Shown: positions 8,109 through 17,035 of the stretch, piece after piece
Position numbering within the stretch: position 1 is the first letter of the stretch
How the letters are laid out: each line of letters starts with the position of its first letter
From: an uncultured Latescibacterota bacterium
GTDB lineage: Bacteria; Latescibacterota; UBA2968; UBA8231
Length of the DNA: 64,000 bases
Reading direction: 5' to 3'
Assembly (NCBI GenBank): GCA_951813615.1
Contig: OX638377.1
Location: 3,622,599 to 3,686,598, forward strand
Notes under the pieces: generated by a model
What the model saw: the letters and a program-made list of their open reading frames with translations, nothing else
The model's database searches: none
What the model was told of the DNA's origin: nothing
Made by a program: the position numbers and the translations under genes

Positions 8109-9398
8109 ATGAACTCCGATTCGCTCGAAATACAACCTCTGCAAGAGCCACTCGACGCCGTGGTTTCCGTACCCGGGTCTAAAAGTTATACCAACCGGGC
8201 GCTGCTGGTTGCGGCACTCGCCAACGGAGAGTCGCACCTTACGGGTGCACTCTTCAGCGACGATACCGAATATATGGTCCAAGCATTGTGCCAACTCGGC
8301 GTCTCTCTAGAGGCCGATCCACAGGCGGCCAGCTTTGTGGTCGTAGGCAATGGCGGACGGATTCCCATCGATGGTGCCGAGCTATACATTGGCAATTCGG
8401 GTACTACTTCGCGGTCGATCACGAGCTATGTCGCGCTCGGCAATGGGACCTTTATCATCGACGGCGACGCGCCCATGCGCCAGAGCCGACCGATCGACGA
8501 CCTGCTTGCCGCGCTCGGCCAACTCGGTATCGACGCTCGCTCGCGTCTTGCCAACGGATACCTGCCAGTAGAAGTGCGAGCCAAGGGATTCAGAGGCGGA
8601 AAAACCCAGCTTGACGCCAGCAAGAGCAGCCAGTTCCTCACCTCGCTGCTACTCGTCGCCCCCTATGCCGACAATGGCTTGGAAATTGAGATGGTCGGCG
8701 AGTTCAAAACCGAATATATCGACATCACAATGGCGGTAATGCAGGCATTTGGGATCGAGATCGAGCACGACGCGTACCGGCGCTTTCGCATCGCCGGCGG
8801 CCAGTGTTATAAGCCCCGCGCCTACGCCATTGAGCCGGATGCCTCCAACGCTTCGTACTTCTTTGCTGCCGCGGCGCTCAGCGGCGGCCGAGTGCGCGTA
8901 GCCGACATTTCCGCCGACTCCGCCCAAGGCGATATTCACTTCATCGATGTACTTGAGAGAATGGGATGCACGGTCAACCGCTACGCCCGCGGAGTCGAGG
9001 TAATCGGGCCAGATCAACTCAGAGGAATAGACGTCGATATGAAGGCCATATCAGACACCTCACTGACGCTGGCCGCGATCGCTCCCTTTGCCAAGGCTCC
9101 AGTGCGCATCCGCAACATCGAGCACACGCGCTGGCAGGAAACCGACCGGATTGCCGCTATGGTCGCCCAATTGCGCCGGCTCGGCGTAGAAGTAGAAGAA
9201 CACAGAGATGGCGTTACTATCGCGCCATCTAAGCCCAAAAGCAGCGCCATCGATACCTATAAGGATCACCGAGTAGCGATGAGTTTTGCCCTAGTCGGAT
9301 TGCGGGTGCCCGGAATCCGCATCAATGACCCCGGCTGTGTCGGCAAAACCTTTCCGACCTACTTCGATGTCTGGAATCAGATAAGAGGATCGATGTGA
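8109..9398 (+). CDS. aroA: 3-phosphoshikimate 1-carboxyvinyltransferase (EPSP synthase)
   Basis: The enzyme joins shikimate-3-phosphate and phosphoenolpyruvate in the sixth step of chorismate synthesis. The 429-residue protein starts at 8109 (MNSDSLEIQPL); the longer frame from 7950 adds a non-family leader. Diagnostic parts are P-G-S-K-S (22-26) with the following N-R, G-N-S-G-T-T-S-R, S-S-Q-F-L, SDTSLTLAAIA with the catalytic Asp, Q-E-T-D-R, D-H-R-V-A-M and G-K-T-F-P. The Gly and Thr of the PEP loop are kept; the residue aligned to E. coli Pro101 is Ser, as commonly non-Pro in Bacillus-type enzymes. No other aro genes are adjacent. A TACAAT hexamer at 8074-8079 could be its -10, but no good -35 is seen. 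It ends at a strong hairpin. Confidence 0.96.
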   Translation: MNSDSLEIQPLQEPLDAVVSVPGSKSYTNRALLVAALANGESHLTGALFSDDTEYMVQALCQLGVSLEADPQAASFVVVGNGGRIPIDGAELYIGNSGTTSRSITSYVALGNGTFIIDGDAPMRQSRPIDDLLAALGQLGIDARSRLANGYLPVEVRAKGFRGGKTQLDASKSSQFLTSLLLVAPYADNGLEIEMVGEFKTEYIDITMAVMQAFGIEIEHDAYRRFRIAGGQCYKPRAYAIEPDASNASYFFAAAALSGGRVRVADISADSAQGDIHFIDVLERMGCTVNRYARGVEVIGPDQLRGIDVDMKAISDTSLTLAAIAPFAKAPVRIRNIEHTRWQETDRIAAMVAQLRRLGVEVEEHRDGVTIAPSKPKSSAIDTYKDHRVAMSFALVGLRVPGIRINDPGCVGKTFPTYFDVWNQIRGSM

Positions 9399-9420
9399 GA
9401 GGAAAGCGCGCTAGAACGGT

Positions 9421-9470
9421 AAAACGCAGGAGCCCTACCGGTTGGTTTACCGGTAGGGCTCCTGCGTTTT
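9421..9470. terminator. bidirectional rho-independent terminator
   Basis: A perfect 22-bp inverted repeat (9421-9442 with 9449-9470) has a six-base loop. One arm starts AAAACGCAGG and the other ends CCTGCGTTTT followed by two more T. The A-run on one side and T-run on the other let it serve both aroA and the convergent minus-strand envelope operon. Confidence 0.95.
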
Positions 9471-9488
9471 TTGCTGCTTAAAGGGTGC

Positions 9489-10850
9489 TTATTGGGTAAA
9501 CTGGGTTACGTTGGCAATGCCACCCGGCTGGGTCAACGCAAAGACGATTAGGTTGACTCCAAACTGCAATCCGCGCTCTCGTGCATCGGCCAGTGGATCA
9601 CCCCAGTACCAACTAATATTTAGGTCGCTGAAGACCACTGCAACCCGACCGCGCAACTCCAGCATCTCCAAATCGAAAACATTGCCAGAGGGGGCACCAC
9701 CCATCGGCGGGCCATCGGGAAAATCCCAGAAGCTGTAATAAAGCGGATGGGTCTTTGGCACTTTTTGCCACTTGGAGCCGTCGCTACCCAACACCAATGG
9801 ATCTTTCATCAGGGCCTTGAACTGGCGGTCAAACGGCGTACCCGAAACCCCGGCTTCTTTGCCGTCAAGTCCGTTTTCAGAGTCGGCCTGACGGATCTCC
9901 TCGGCATAGAGAAAACCACCATTCTTGAGATATTCGCCTAGGTTGGTCTTCTCTGTATTGCTGATTTGCAAGACGGCATCGTTGCCCGTCACGTAAAGCA
10001 GGGGGGCGTCCAGGATGCGCGGATCCGAAAATTCCAAAGTCGTACCCTCAATTCGGGCATTAATTTCGGTATGGTCGCGCATATAGCGCATCAACTCCTC
10101 TACCGCAGTTGGGAACCGGTCGCGGTTCTTGTCTGCGATGTCGTAGTCGATGACCGTCATGTTAAAGAAGCCGCGGATAGCGCGTTTGTTGTCTGGATCC
10201 TGAATCAAAATTGCTTGGTAGCGACCGATGTCCAAGTCGCCGACATTGAGCAATTCGTGCCTCAGGCTTAGGGCCTCTTGCACTGGTGCCGACGTTTCGC
10301 CCAATTCGATCATCGCGACCTCGTCAAAGGCCAACTCCTCGGCCTTGGCACCTGAGAAGGCTCCCAAGACCTGTGTACCAGGCAAGACCGAACTCAAGAG
10401 GTCACTACCCACCGCGCTAACATCGGCTATCGCCGATATGTCCTGCGGCAAATCCGGCGGAGCCATCGACTGTAGCATCTCCATCTGCACTTCGGATATC
10501 TCGGGACGCTTAGCTAGATCGAAGTTCTTTTCGAGGATTGGCGGCGGAGCACGGAAGATGATTAGCTGCTCCTTTTTCTCTTCTTCGCCAATGCCAAAGA
10601 GATAATCGTAAACGAAGACGCCGACGTGAATGGATACCGAGAGGAAAAAGGCCACGCCCATGCTTAACCGGCGACCAGTGGTAGCCGAATATAAGGCGTA
10701 TATCAGCACCCCAGCACCCGCCAAACCAGCGGCGATCACCACCCACTTGGACAGGATGAAAAGTACGTGAATGAACAAGGCCGCACCGACGGCTATATAG
10801 GCCGTTTTTTGGCGCTGAGCTTGTACTAGTTTTTTATACTCGTCTACCAC
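9489..10850 (-). CDS. membrane-anchored DUF4159 protein in an ExbB/ExbD operon
   Basis: The N-terminal third of this 453-residue protein has hydrophobic segments at about residues 18-56 and 63-84 (GVAFFLSVSIHVGVFVYDYL resembles a TonB N-terminal anchor). These are followed by a periplasmic stretch with RAPPPILEKNFDLAKRPEI. The C-terminal half, from about residue 205 (DIGRYQAILIQDPDN) to the end, matches DUF4159: ILDAPLLYVTGND, YLKNGGFLYAEE, KTHPLYYSFWDFP, GRVAVVFSDLNISWYWGD, FGVNLIVFALTQ. DUF4159 has no established activity. Directly downstream of exbB and exbD (36-bp gap), it occupies the place usually held by TonB or TolA, so a role in passing proton-motive energy to an envelope partner is inferred. 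A paralogue is at 58818-60041. Confidence 0.85.
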   Translation of the reverse strand: MVDEYKKLVQAQRQKTAYIAVGAALFIHVLFILSKWVVIAAGLAGAGVLIYALYSATTGRRLSMGVAFFLSVSIHVGVFVYDYLFGIGEEEKKEQLIIFRAPPPILEKNFDLAKRPEISEVQMEMLQSMAPPDLPQDISAIADVSAVGSDLLSSVLPGTQVLGAFSGAKAEELAFDEVAMIELGETSAPVQEALSLRHELLNVGDLDIGRYQAILIQDPDNKRAIRGFFNMTVIDYDIADKNRDRFPTAVEELMRYMRDHTEINARIEGTTLEFSDPRILDAPLLYVTGNDAVLQISNTEKTNLGEYLKNGGFLYAEEIRQADSENGLDGKEAGVSGTPFDRQFKALMKDPLVLGSDGSKWQKVPKTHPLYYSFWDFPDGPPMGGAPSGNVFDLEMLELRGRVAVVFSDLNISWYWGDPLADARERGLQFGVNLIVFALTQPGGIANVTQFTQ

Positions 10851-10886
10851 AGTTCTTCCCCCTCTTGAAAGGGCCTAGAAACCTCA

Positions 10887-11294
10887 TTAGTTGCGCTGCG
10901 GTTCCGTGGCGATGACCTGATCGATGACACCCACTTGGCGAGCAATATCCATGATCTGGACGATTTGTCCGTGTGTGGAGCGCTCGTCCCCCTGAATGAT
11001 AAGCATCGTGGTGTTATCCAGCAGCTGTCTCTTCGCCTGCAATTCCTCTTTGAGGGTTGCAAAGGTCACCGACTTGTGGTTCAGTTTCATGTTGCCGTCC
11101 TGATCCACGACGATAAAGAGGTTTTCCTTCTCCGGAGCTTGGGCCTCTTCGGCCTCGGGCAACTTGATATCCAAACCCGGAGTAATGGCGAATACAGCGG
11201 TCACCATGAAGAAGATGAGTAGCTGAAAGACCACGTCAATCATCGGCGTCAGATCGGGCATGGCCAGTTCTTTTTTTTCTACTCTATCAGCCAT
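10887..11294 (-). CDS. exbD: ExbD/TolR biopolymer transport protein
   Basis: This 135-residue protein has the usual ExbD/TolR form: a short cytoplasmic tail, one membrane helix (about residues 17-38) and a periplasmic domain. The helix starts DLTPMIDVVFQLLIFFMV and contains Asp20, equivalent to the proton-carrying Asp of ExbD/TolR. It should form the rotor-stator-like proton channel with the ExbB protein encoded 29 bp upstream. Its output partner is probably the DUF4159 protein 36 bp downstream, since no TonB or TolA gene is in the operon. ExbD and TolR cannot be told apart by sequence alone; there is no TolB or Pal next to it. Confidence 0.93.
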   Translation of the reverse strand: MADRVEKKELAMPDLTPMIDVVFQLLIFFMVTAVFAITPGLDIKLPEAEEAQAPEKENLFIVVDQDGNMKLNHKSVTFATLKEELQAKRQLLDNTTMLIIQGDERSTHGQIVQIMDIARQVGVIDQVIATEPQRN

Positions 11295-11323
11295 CTATCT
11301 CATGCCTCCTAAAAAGAGCCGCC

Positions 11324-11977
11324 TTAGGCAGCTTGGGTGCCTTGCCAACGGCGCAATAGGGCGTCCACGAAACCGTGGCCGTATGCTTCAAACTCAACGG
11401 ACTTGCCTGTGGCGCGGTTGCTAAAGTACGTGAAGATGGCGATTGAAGGCACGGCGATCACCAGACCGGTAACTGTGGTAATCAGCGCTTCAGAAATACC
11501 TGCGGCGACGATCGTCGGCTCACCGAGACCCTTTTCCGCAATACCTTCAAAAGCGTTGATCATACCGTTGACCGTACCCAACAGGCCGAGCAACACCACG
11601 GATTTGGACACGAAGTCGATAACGGCCAAATATCGTTCGAGATACCCCAAGGCGGCGCGTTCGACCGTGCCGTTCATTTCCTCGCGCATCTCCTCCATCG
11701 TGCGTTGCTCGCGCGACAAATGCTCAAAGCGCTCAAGCCCCTCGCCGTACACCTCGCCTTCAAGCTTGCCGACCTCGACGCAGTACTCCCTGAGCTGGTC
11801 AAGGGAAGCACCCGAGTCGATACGCGAGTTGATGTCGGTGGTGATTTCGGCCAATTCGTCCTCGGAGCGCAGCCGTGCATACGTCCAGATGCGCTCGAGA
11901 AAGAACGCAATGGAGAGCATAGACCAGAGCCCCAAAGGATACATGAAAGGTCCACCTTCTCGAAAAAGTTCAATCAT
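11324..11977 (-). CDS. exbB: MotA/TolQ/ExbB proton channel protein
   Basis: The 217-residue protein has three membrane helices in the family pattern: about residues 12-31, 115-138 (VLLGLLGTVNGMINAF, the conserved G-L-x-G-T-V motif) and 160-185 (ALITTVTGLVIAVPSIAIF with the conserved Thr and Pro). Length and spacing are normal. It begins with ATG after GGAGGGAGA. It follows the TPR gene by 43 bp and precedes exbD by 29 bp, so the three are in one transcript. It should use the proton gradient to drive the attached envelope machine. Confidence in the family is high, in the partner moderate. Confidence 0.94.
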   Translation of the reverse strand: MIELFREGGPFMYPLGLWSMLSIAFFLERIWTYARLRSEDELAEITTDINSRIDSGASLDQLREYCVEVGKLEGEVYGEGLERFEHLSREQRTMEEMREEMNGTVERAALGYLERYLAVIDFVSKSVVLLGLLGTVNGMINAFEGIAEKGLGEPTIVAAGISEALITTVTGLVIAVPSIAIFTYFSNRATGKSVEFEAYGHGFVDALLRRWQGTQAA

Positions 11978-12020
11978 TTTCTATCTCCCTCCTTAAAGTT
12001 AGGACGCAAAGAAATCAAGG

Positions 12021-15000
12021 TTATAGGACGCGAGCTTCCTGCATTACCTCTAGCTGCTCTCTGGCGTAATCCACCTGCGTCGTGTACTTGGGGTTGTCGC
12101 TATAGCTATCGACGACCTCCTGAAAGATGGTACCGGCTTGGCGGAATTCCTCTTGTTTCATATAAGCGGCACCGATGTTGACCAGTGAGTTGACAGCTTG
12201 ATCGCTCTTGGGGTACTTCTGCCGCACCTCCTCGAAAATCGCCATTGCCTCGTCGAAATTGTCCTCAGCTAAGAAATTTTCGCCCATTGCATAAAGATTG
12301 TAGGCGTCGATCTCAGCCAAGTGCCCGAGCAAAGTTTTGGCCTTTCTCGGCAGCGCTCGATCTTGGGCAATCAGCTTGTCAGCGGGAAAGCGCTCCAAGA
12401 AAGCCTGGTAGCTCTCGGTGGCCTTCTCGTAATCCTTGAGGCCGTAGTAGTAATCTCCGAGCGTAAATTGGCTGCGTGGCCCATAAGTACCATTGGGATA
12501 TTGAGCGACGATCCGCTCAAATATTGGCACTGCGTCTTCATTGCGCTCGAGATTGATCAAGCACCAAGCCTTATTGTAAAGCGCATCGTCCACGTAGCTC
12601 GACTGGGGATAGCGCTTAATGATTCGGTCGTAATAGACTTTGGCATCTACGAAGTTTTGGTTTTTGTCCTCCACACCGCTTCTGTTGGTCATGTTAAACA
12701 GAGCATCGCCGGCGCGGAAAAGCGCCTCAGGTGCATAGCGGGACTGCGGATACTGATCGGCTAGGCTAGCAAAAACATCGCTGGCAGCACGCCATTTACC
12801 CATCCGATAATGCGCCCAAGCATCGTAGTAATAGGCATGCACAGCGCGTTCGTCTTCGGGATACTTAGTATAATAGGTATTGAATGCCTTTGACATCGCT
12901 GGTAGCACTTCGACATTGCCGTTAGCCGATAGCTTGTTATACGCCACGCCGATCTGGAACTGGGCATTTTTAGCCCAAGCAATCTGCGGGTAGTTCTCAA
13001 TAATAGTATTATAAGTAGCAATCGCTTGGACGAACTGCTCCGATCTGTAGAAGCAGTTGCCTTGGACAAAGAGGGCGTTGGCAATGCTCTCAACATTGAC
13101 GGCTAGGTCGATTAGCTGCTGAGCCGCGTCAATACTTTGCTGAAATTTATCCAGTTTGAAGTAGGCATTAGCCAAGCGGATGAGCAAACGCTCCCGGTCC
13201 TCGCTAGAGGTAGTAGTAGCCAACATCTCCTCGTAGATGCGCACCGCTTCCTCTGGATTGCCCTTCTTTTCGGCCATTGAGATTAGCTGCAACCGCGCCG
13301 AACGCACCAAGCTCTCGTCTCCTGAAGCGATGACCTCGTTCAGCAGCTTCTCCGCTTCGGCGTCCTTGCCTTCCGCCGAATACGAGAGAGCCATCGAGAA
13401 CGTGACCTTTAGCTGCATAGCCTTGGGAATCTTGGTGTCCAATAGCCACTTGTAGTCGATTAGCGCGCGGTCGTAACGGCCTGAATAGTGGTAGGCCAAT
13501 GCGCGGCCGTAGCGGGTATCGACAATGACATCGCTTTCTGGGTACTCTTCAAGCACCATGGTGTAGCGCTCAACTGCGTCGACGTAGTTTTTATTGTTGA
13601 GGTCGAGTTGGGCCATTTGGAAATGAGCCCTAGCCTCCAAATCGCGGTCGCCGGTCACGCCTTCCAGCAATTGATTGAGCAGCGCACGCCCCTCGGCAAT
13701 GCGCTCTTGAGAAATGTAGAGATTGGCTGCCTCAATCAGCGCGGCGATGTACGTTTCGCGGGCATCGCGGTCCACTTTGGAAAAAGCAGCGATGGCCTCG
13801 TCTTTCCGATCTTCGTCTCGGTAGAGAATACCAAGGCCATAATACGCATCGGCCGTATGCCGCGTATCCTGATAGCTCTCCGTTATGGCCTTGTAAGCGT
13901 CAATGGCCTCCTCGACTTTCTGCTGTTCGTAGTTGAGCCGAGCGATGCGCAACAAGCACAACGGCGCTTGGTCAGAGCGCGGAAAGTTGTCCACTGCCTG
14001 CGTATAGCTTTCGATAGCCTGGTCCGCTGCGCCGAGTTTCTCGGCAGACCAGCCTGCGCTGTAGAGTGATGCGGAGCGCAAACCCGTCTCGCTATCCGGG
14101 TAGTCCGCCAGTAGTTTTAGGTAGTCTTCGCGGGCAGCGGCGTAGTCTCCGGCGAAGTACTTGGCTTCGCCTTTCTGATACTGAGCGTTCGGCGGATACG
14201 GCGTATCGCCGTAGAGCTCAATCACTTGGTTGTAAGCCGTCCACGCCTCGTTGAACTTCTCCCACTCCATGTAATTGTCGCCGATTCTCATCTGCACCTT
14301 GGCCTTGTAAAAGCGCTCTTCGGCGGTTTCCTGAGCGGCGATCAACTCTTGGTAGGCTTGCTCGTACTGGTCTGTTTTGCGAAAGATCTCAGCGACGCGC
14401 AACGAGGAGGTCTCAAAGAGCTCTCGGTAGTTTTCAAAATCGACATTCTTACCTTCGCGGAACGAACCGCGCAAGAGTTCAAACATCCTGTCGTAGAGGT
14501 TGCGTACATCGCGGTAGGCTTTAATTGCCTCCTCGTCGCGTCCCATCTGGTCGTAGGCTCTAGCCTGCAGATAGAGGGCTTGAGCAATGACCGGGCTATT
14601 GGGATACTGGTCGAGCGTTATCTGGGCCGTCTCAACAGATTTGGCGTATTCGCCCTTCTCATAAAACGCACTGGCGATGCGGTACTGGGAATCCGGCGCA
14701 TAGCGATCTTGCGGATACGTTGCTAGCATGCCGGTGAGCGTTTCGATGGACTGGTCGTATTCTTTTGAATTAAACTCACTCCAGCCCGCGTAAAAATACG
14801 CCTTACCAGCTTCTTTTGTCTCGGGAAACAGCTCTACATAGCGCTTGTATTCCTTTGTTGCCTCGCCGTACTCTTTGGCGAAGAAGCGGGTCTCGGCGAC
14901 TTGAAACTGCACCAATGACCTGAATTCCTCGGTCACATTCCCTGCGTCGATAACTTGGCGATAGGCTTCCACTGCTTTTTCGTGTTGCCCGCTCTTTTTG

Positions 15001-15266
15001 TAGGCATTGCCTAGCTGGTACCAAGCCGCCGCGACTACGGGCAATTCCAAATCTCTGCCAAACGTCACCCGTACACTATCCGTGCGCACGGCCTTGCTAG
15101 TGAATTTGACGATCTTTGAATACTCGATGATCGCCCCTTCAAACTCGCCAAGGGCGTAGAGAGATTGTCCGGCGTCAAAACTGGTCTTCAGATTTTGCGG
15201 CACCGGTAGAAAAAGGCTAGCTCCTAGCCCCAATCCCAGCGCAATAAGTCCAGCCCAGACCGTCAT
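12021..15266 (-). CDS. large TPR scaffold protein
   Basis: This 1081-residue protein has an N-terminal hydrophobic segment (about residues 3-20) that is either a signal peptide or a membrane anchor, then more than twenty tandem TPR-like helical hairpins to the end. Examples are AVEAYRQVIDAG, AYFYAGWSEFNSKEYDQSIE and FAGDYAAAREDYLKLLADYPDSETG; the A-x-Y-P-x-S/D turn is typical of YbgF/BamD-type TPRs. There is no lipobox. It should lie in the periplasm as a protein-binding scaffold. Within the operon it sits between porV and exbB, so it could link the energised inner-membrane complex to the outer membrane. The ribosome site AAGGAGA is well placed. No enzyme domain is seen. Confidence 0.9.
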   Translation of the reverse strand: MTVWAGLIALGLGLGASLFLPVPQNLKTSFDAGQSLYALGEFEGAIIEYSKIVKFTSKAVRTDSVRVTFGRDLELPVVAAAWYQLGNAYKKSGQHEKAVEAYRQVIDAGNVTEEFRSLVQFQVAETRFFAKEYGEATKEYKRYVELFPETKEAGKAYFYAGWSEFNSKEYDQSIETLTGMLATYPQDRYAPDSQYRIASAFYEKGEYAKSVETAQITLDQYPNSPVIAQALYLQARAYDQMGRDEEAIKAYRDVRNLYDRMFELLRGSFREGKNVDFENYRELFETSSLRVAEIFRKTDQYEQAYQELIAAQETAEERFYKAKVQMRIGDNYMEWEKFNEAWTAYNQVIELYGDTPYPPNAQYQKGEAKYFAGDYAAAREDYLKLLADYPDSETGLRSASLYSAGWSAEKLGAADQAIESYTQAVDNFPRSDQAPLCLLRIARLNYEQQKVEEAIDAYKAITESYQDTRHTADAYYGLGILYRDEDRKDEAIAAFSKVDRDARETYIAALIEAANLYISQERIAEGRALLNQLLEGVTGDRDLEARAHFQMAQLDLNNKNYVDAVERYTMVLEEYPESDVIVDTRYGRALAYHYSGRYDRALIDYKWLLDTKIPKAMQLKVTFSMALSYSAEGKDAEAEKLLNEVIASGDESLVRSARLQLISMAEKKGNPEEAVRIYEEMLATTTSSEDRERLLIRLANAYFKLDKFQQSIDAAQQLIDLAVNVESIANALFVQGNCFYRSEQFVQAIATYNTIIENYPQIAWAKNAQFQIGVAYNKLSANGNVEVLPAMSKAFNTYYTKYPEDERAVHAYYYDAWAHYRMGKWRAASDVFASLADQYPQSRYAPEALFRAGDALFNMTNRSGVEDKNQNFVDAKVYYDRIIKRYPQSSYVDDALYNKAWCLINLERNEDAVPIFERIVAQYPNGTYGPRSQFTLGDYYYGLKDYEKATESYQAFLERFPADKLIAQDRALPRKAKTLLGHLAEIDAYNLYAMGENFLAEDNFDEAMAIFEEVRQKYPKSDQAVNSLVNIGAAYMKQEEFRQAGTIFQEVVDSYSDNPKYTTQVDYAREQLEVMQEARVL

Positions 15267-15320
15267 TTGTGTATCTCCTTGTCCTAGGATCCTAGTTTGG
15301 AGTTCATCCGGGACTTTTGT

Positions 15321-16253
15321 TTAGAATTCGTATGCAAAGGAGAACCGATGCGCGCCATTGGTCTCCGTCAGATCCAAACCAATGTCATACGCATAGTCGA
15401 ACACCAACTGGTTCCACTGATACCCCAACCCCGCATTCAAACCACCACCGGCGTCCTCCGACAACAAGCGACGCCCCCCCGCCCGCAACAACAAACCCTC
15501 CACCAACTGCGTCTCGCCACCAACCACCAACCCATTCTCCCCCTCGCCCGTCACATCGCGACGCACATACTGAATCGACACCAACGACTGGCTGCTCACG
15601 CGATACCCAACCCCCACATGCACGTCCATCGGCAACGCACCCGCATCCGGATCGTCAGCCACCTCGCCATACGCCACATTCGGCTGATTGAGATTCTTCA
15701 ACATCACCCCCACCTGCGCCCCTTGCACCGGACTCTGCCACAGCAAGCCCAAATCCACCCCTACGTTGCCCGCACTTTGGTTCGATAGCGGATCCGGTCG
15801 GCCATCATCGTCGGGGATCGCCCCCACACTCCAAAACAAATACTTGGCCGATAAGCCCACCTGCAGCCGACGCTCCACCTGATACGACAGCGACACAAAC
15901 GCCCCATTCTCACTCATCAAAGAAGAGCCGATCCGCTCATAGCCCAAGCCCAAGCCCATCTTCTCGCCCAACGGCTGCGCATAGGACACCACGTGCTGAC
16001 CCAAGTCGTCGCCTTCGATGCCCGCATACAAAAGCGACACATTGGTGTAGGACACCTGACGCTGAGACACCTGCCCCAACCCCGCCGGATTGGCAAACAC
16101 CGCATCCGCATTGTCAGCTATGGCCACAAAGCTGTTGCCCAACCCCTGCGCGCGTGCGCCCGATCCCACATTCTGAATGTTGACGACCCCGTCGCTTGAT
16201 TGGGCGACAAACAGCCCGCCAACTAAAACACTGAGCATTTTCAGAGATTTCAT
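15321..16253 (-). CDS. PorV/PorQ-family outer-membrane protein
   Basis: This 310-residue protein has a signal peptide (MKSLKMLSVLVGGLFVAQ...) and the typical PorV/UPF0164 opening after cleavage: VGSGARAQGLGNSFVAIAD, A-D-A-V-F-A-N-P-A-G-L. It then has alternating beta-strands ending RFSFAYEF, with an aromatic last residue as in beta-barrels. PorV proteins are FadL-like barrels; in Bacteroidetes PorV carries type IX substrates from the translocon to the attachment complex. Here it sits in an operon with a TPR scaffold and ExbB/D and next to a FlgD-CTD secreted protein. Its coding strand is unusually G/T-rich (TTG, GTG, GGG and GGT codons dominate), unlike its neighbours. PorV versus PorQ is not resolved. 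Confidence 0.9.
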   Translation of the reverse strand: MKSLKMLSVLVGGLFVAQSSDGVVNIQNVGSGARAQGLGNSFVAIADNADAVFANPAGLGQVSQRQVSYTNVSLLYAGIEGDDLGQHVVSYAQPLGEKMGLGLGYERIGSSLMSENGAFVSLSYQVERRLQVGLSAKYLFWSVGAIPDDDGRPDPLSNQSAGNVGVDLGLLWQSPVQGAQVGVMLKNLNQPNVAYGEVADDPDAGALPMDVHVGVGYRVSSQSLVSIQYVRRDVTGEGENGLVVGGETQLVEGLLLRAGGRRLLSEDAGGGLNAGLGYQWNQLVFDYAYDIGLDLTETNGAHRFSFAYEF

Positions 16254-16288
16254 AATGCCAACTCCTTCTTGGTGGTCTCGCCTAAAGG

Positions 16289-17035
16289 CTAGTTTGCCTT
16301 AGCGACTTTAGGAACAATCTTGCCGTCCTTGTAAATCTTGCCGATATCTCGGACGAATTTATAGGAAATATTGGTGGTCTCCACCGGCTCATTGCGAAAG
16401 TCAAATCTCAGGATTACATCGAGTACTTGGACTTCGATGTCACTCACGTCGGGGTGGAGCACGGGAAAAATGACGAACCCTTCCGCCTCTTGACCGCTGA
16501 AGATCTCCTCGTCTTTGAGCATCGTCCGCCGCAACAAGTCTCGGCGTTCTTGGTAGCGAGCATATTCATTGCCTCTATAGCCTATGGCATAGGCGCGATA
16601 ATACGTGTCGAGCTGCTCAAAGTTGAGGCTCCAATACTCGCGCTTATTACTCGCTTTGACGACGATTTTACTCGGATCGATCTTGACTTTGGGATAGGCA
16701 TAATTTTTGACGCTGAGACGGAAGACGGTGAAGCGCTGTTTTTCGTCGTCTGTCCCCCAAAATACCGTATTGCCAAAGGTATAGGGGTTTGTGGACTTAG
16801 GACCCGATTGAGAATTGTTGAAAAACTGGCGATTCAGCTCCTCGTCAGTCATCGGCTTGAGTCGCACTTCAAAGCGATCCTGGGCAAAGGTCAAGGTCCC
16901 GTCGTCTGCCACGCTGATAGACGAGGCCTGATCTTGGCCGGGCTGCAATGGGCCCGTGTAGTAGCTATATCCACAGCCCAGCACACCCAAGCTGATAATC
17001 AAGGTCGGGAATAATACTCTTTTAAAATTCATCAT
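16289..17035 (-). CDS. lipoprotein, paralogue of the one at 33205-33963
   Basis: The 248-residue protein has a lipobox ending L-G-C-G at about residue 21 of the signal peptide, so it is a lipoprotein. I do not recognise the domain. It is clearly homologous along its whole length to the lipoprotein at 33205-33963: both have PMTD-E/A-ELNRQF, NPYTF-x-N, QRFTVFR, a YPKV segment, LRRTM-x-x-DE and RFD near the end. The start codon ATGATG overlaps the stop of the CBM9-like gene by four bases, showing translational coupling. In both loci it accompanies a CBM9-like and a FlgD-CTD gene, so a shared role in one envelope complex is likely. Confidence 0.85.
   Translation of the reverse strand: MMNFKRVLFPTLIISLGVLGCGYSYYTGPLQPGQDQASSISVADDGTLTFAQDRFEVRLKPMTDEELNRQFFNNSQSGPKSTNPYTFGNTVFWGTDDEKQRFTVFRLSVKNYAYPKVKIDPSKIVVKASNKREYWSLNFEQLDTYYRAYAIGYRGNEYARYQERRDLLRRTMLKDEEIFSGQEAEGFVIFPVLHPDVSDIEVQVLDVILRFDFRNEPVETTNISYKFVRDIGKIYKDGKIVPKVAKAN

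Noticed and set aside
8109..9398. Glyphosate-insensitive EPSP synthase
   Set aside because: The Ser at the Pro101 position is in a Bacillus-like context and the Gly/Thr of the loop are kept, so resistance cannot be claimed from sequence.
15297..15788. 163-codon His/Gln/Arg-rich plus-strand frame
   Set aside because: Low-complexity antisense product caused by the G/T-rich codon use of porV.
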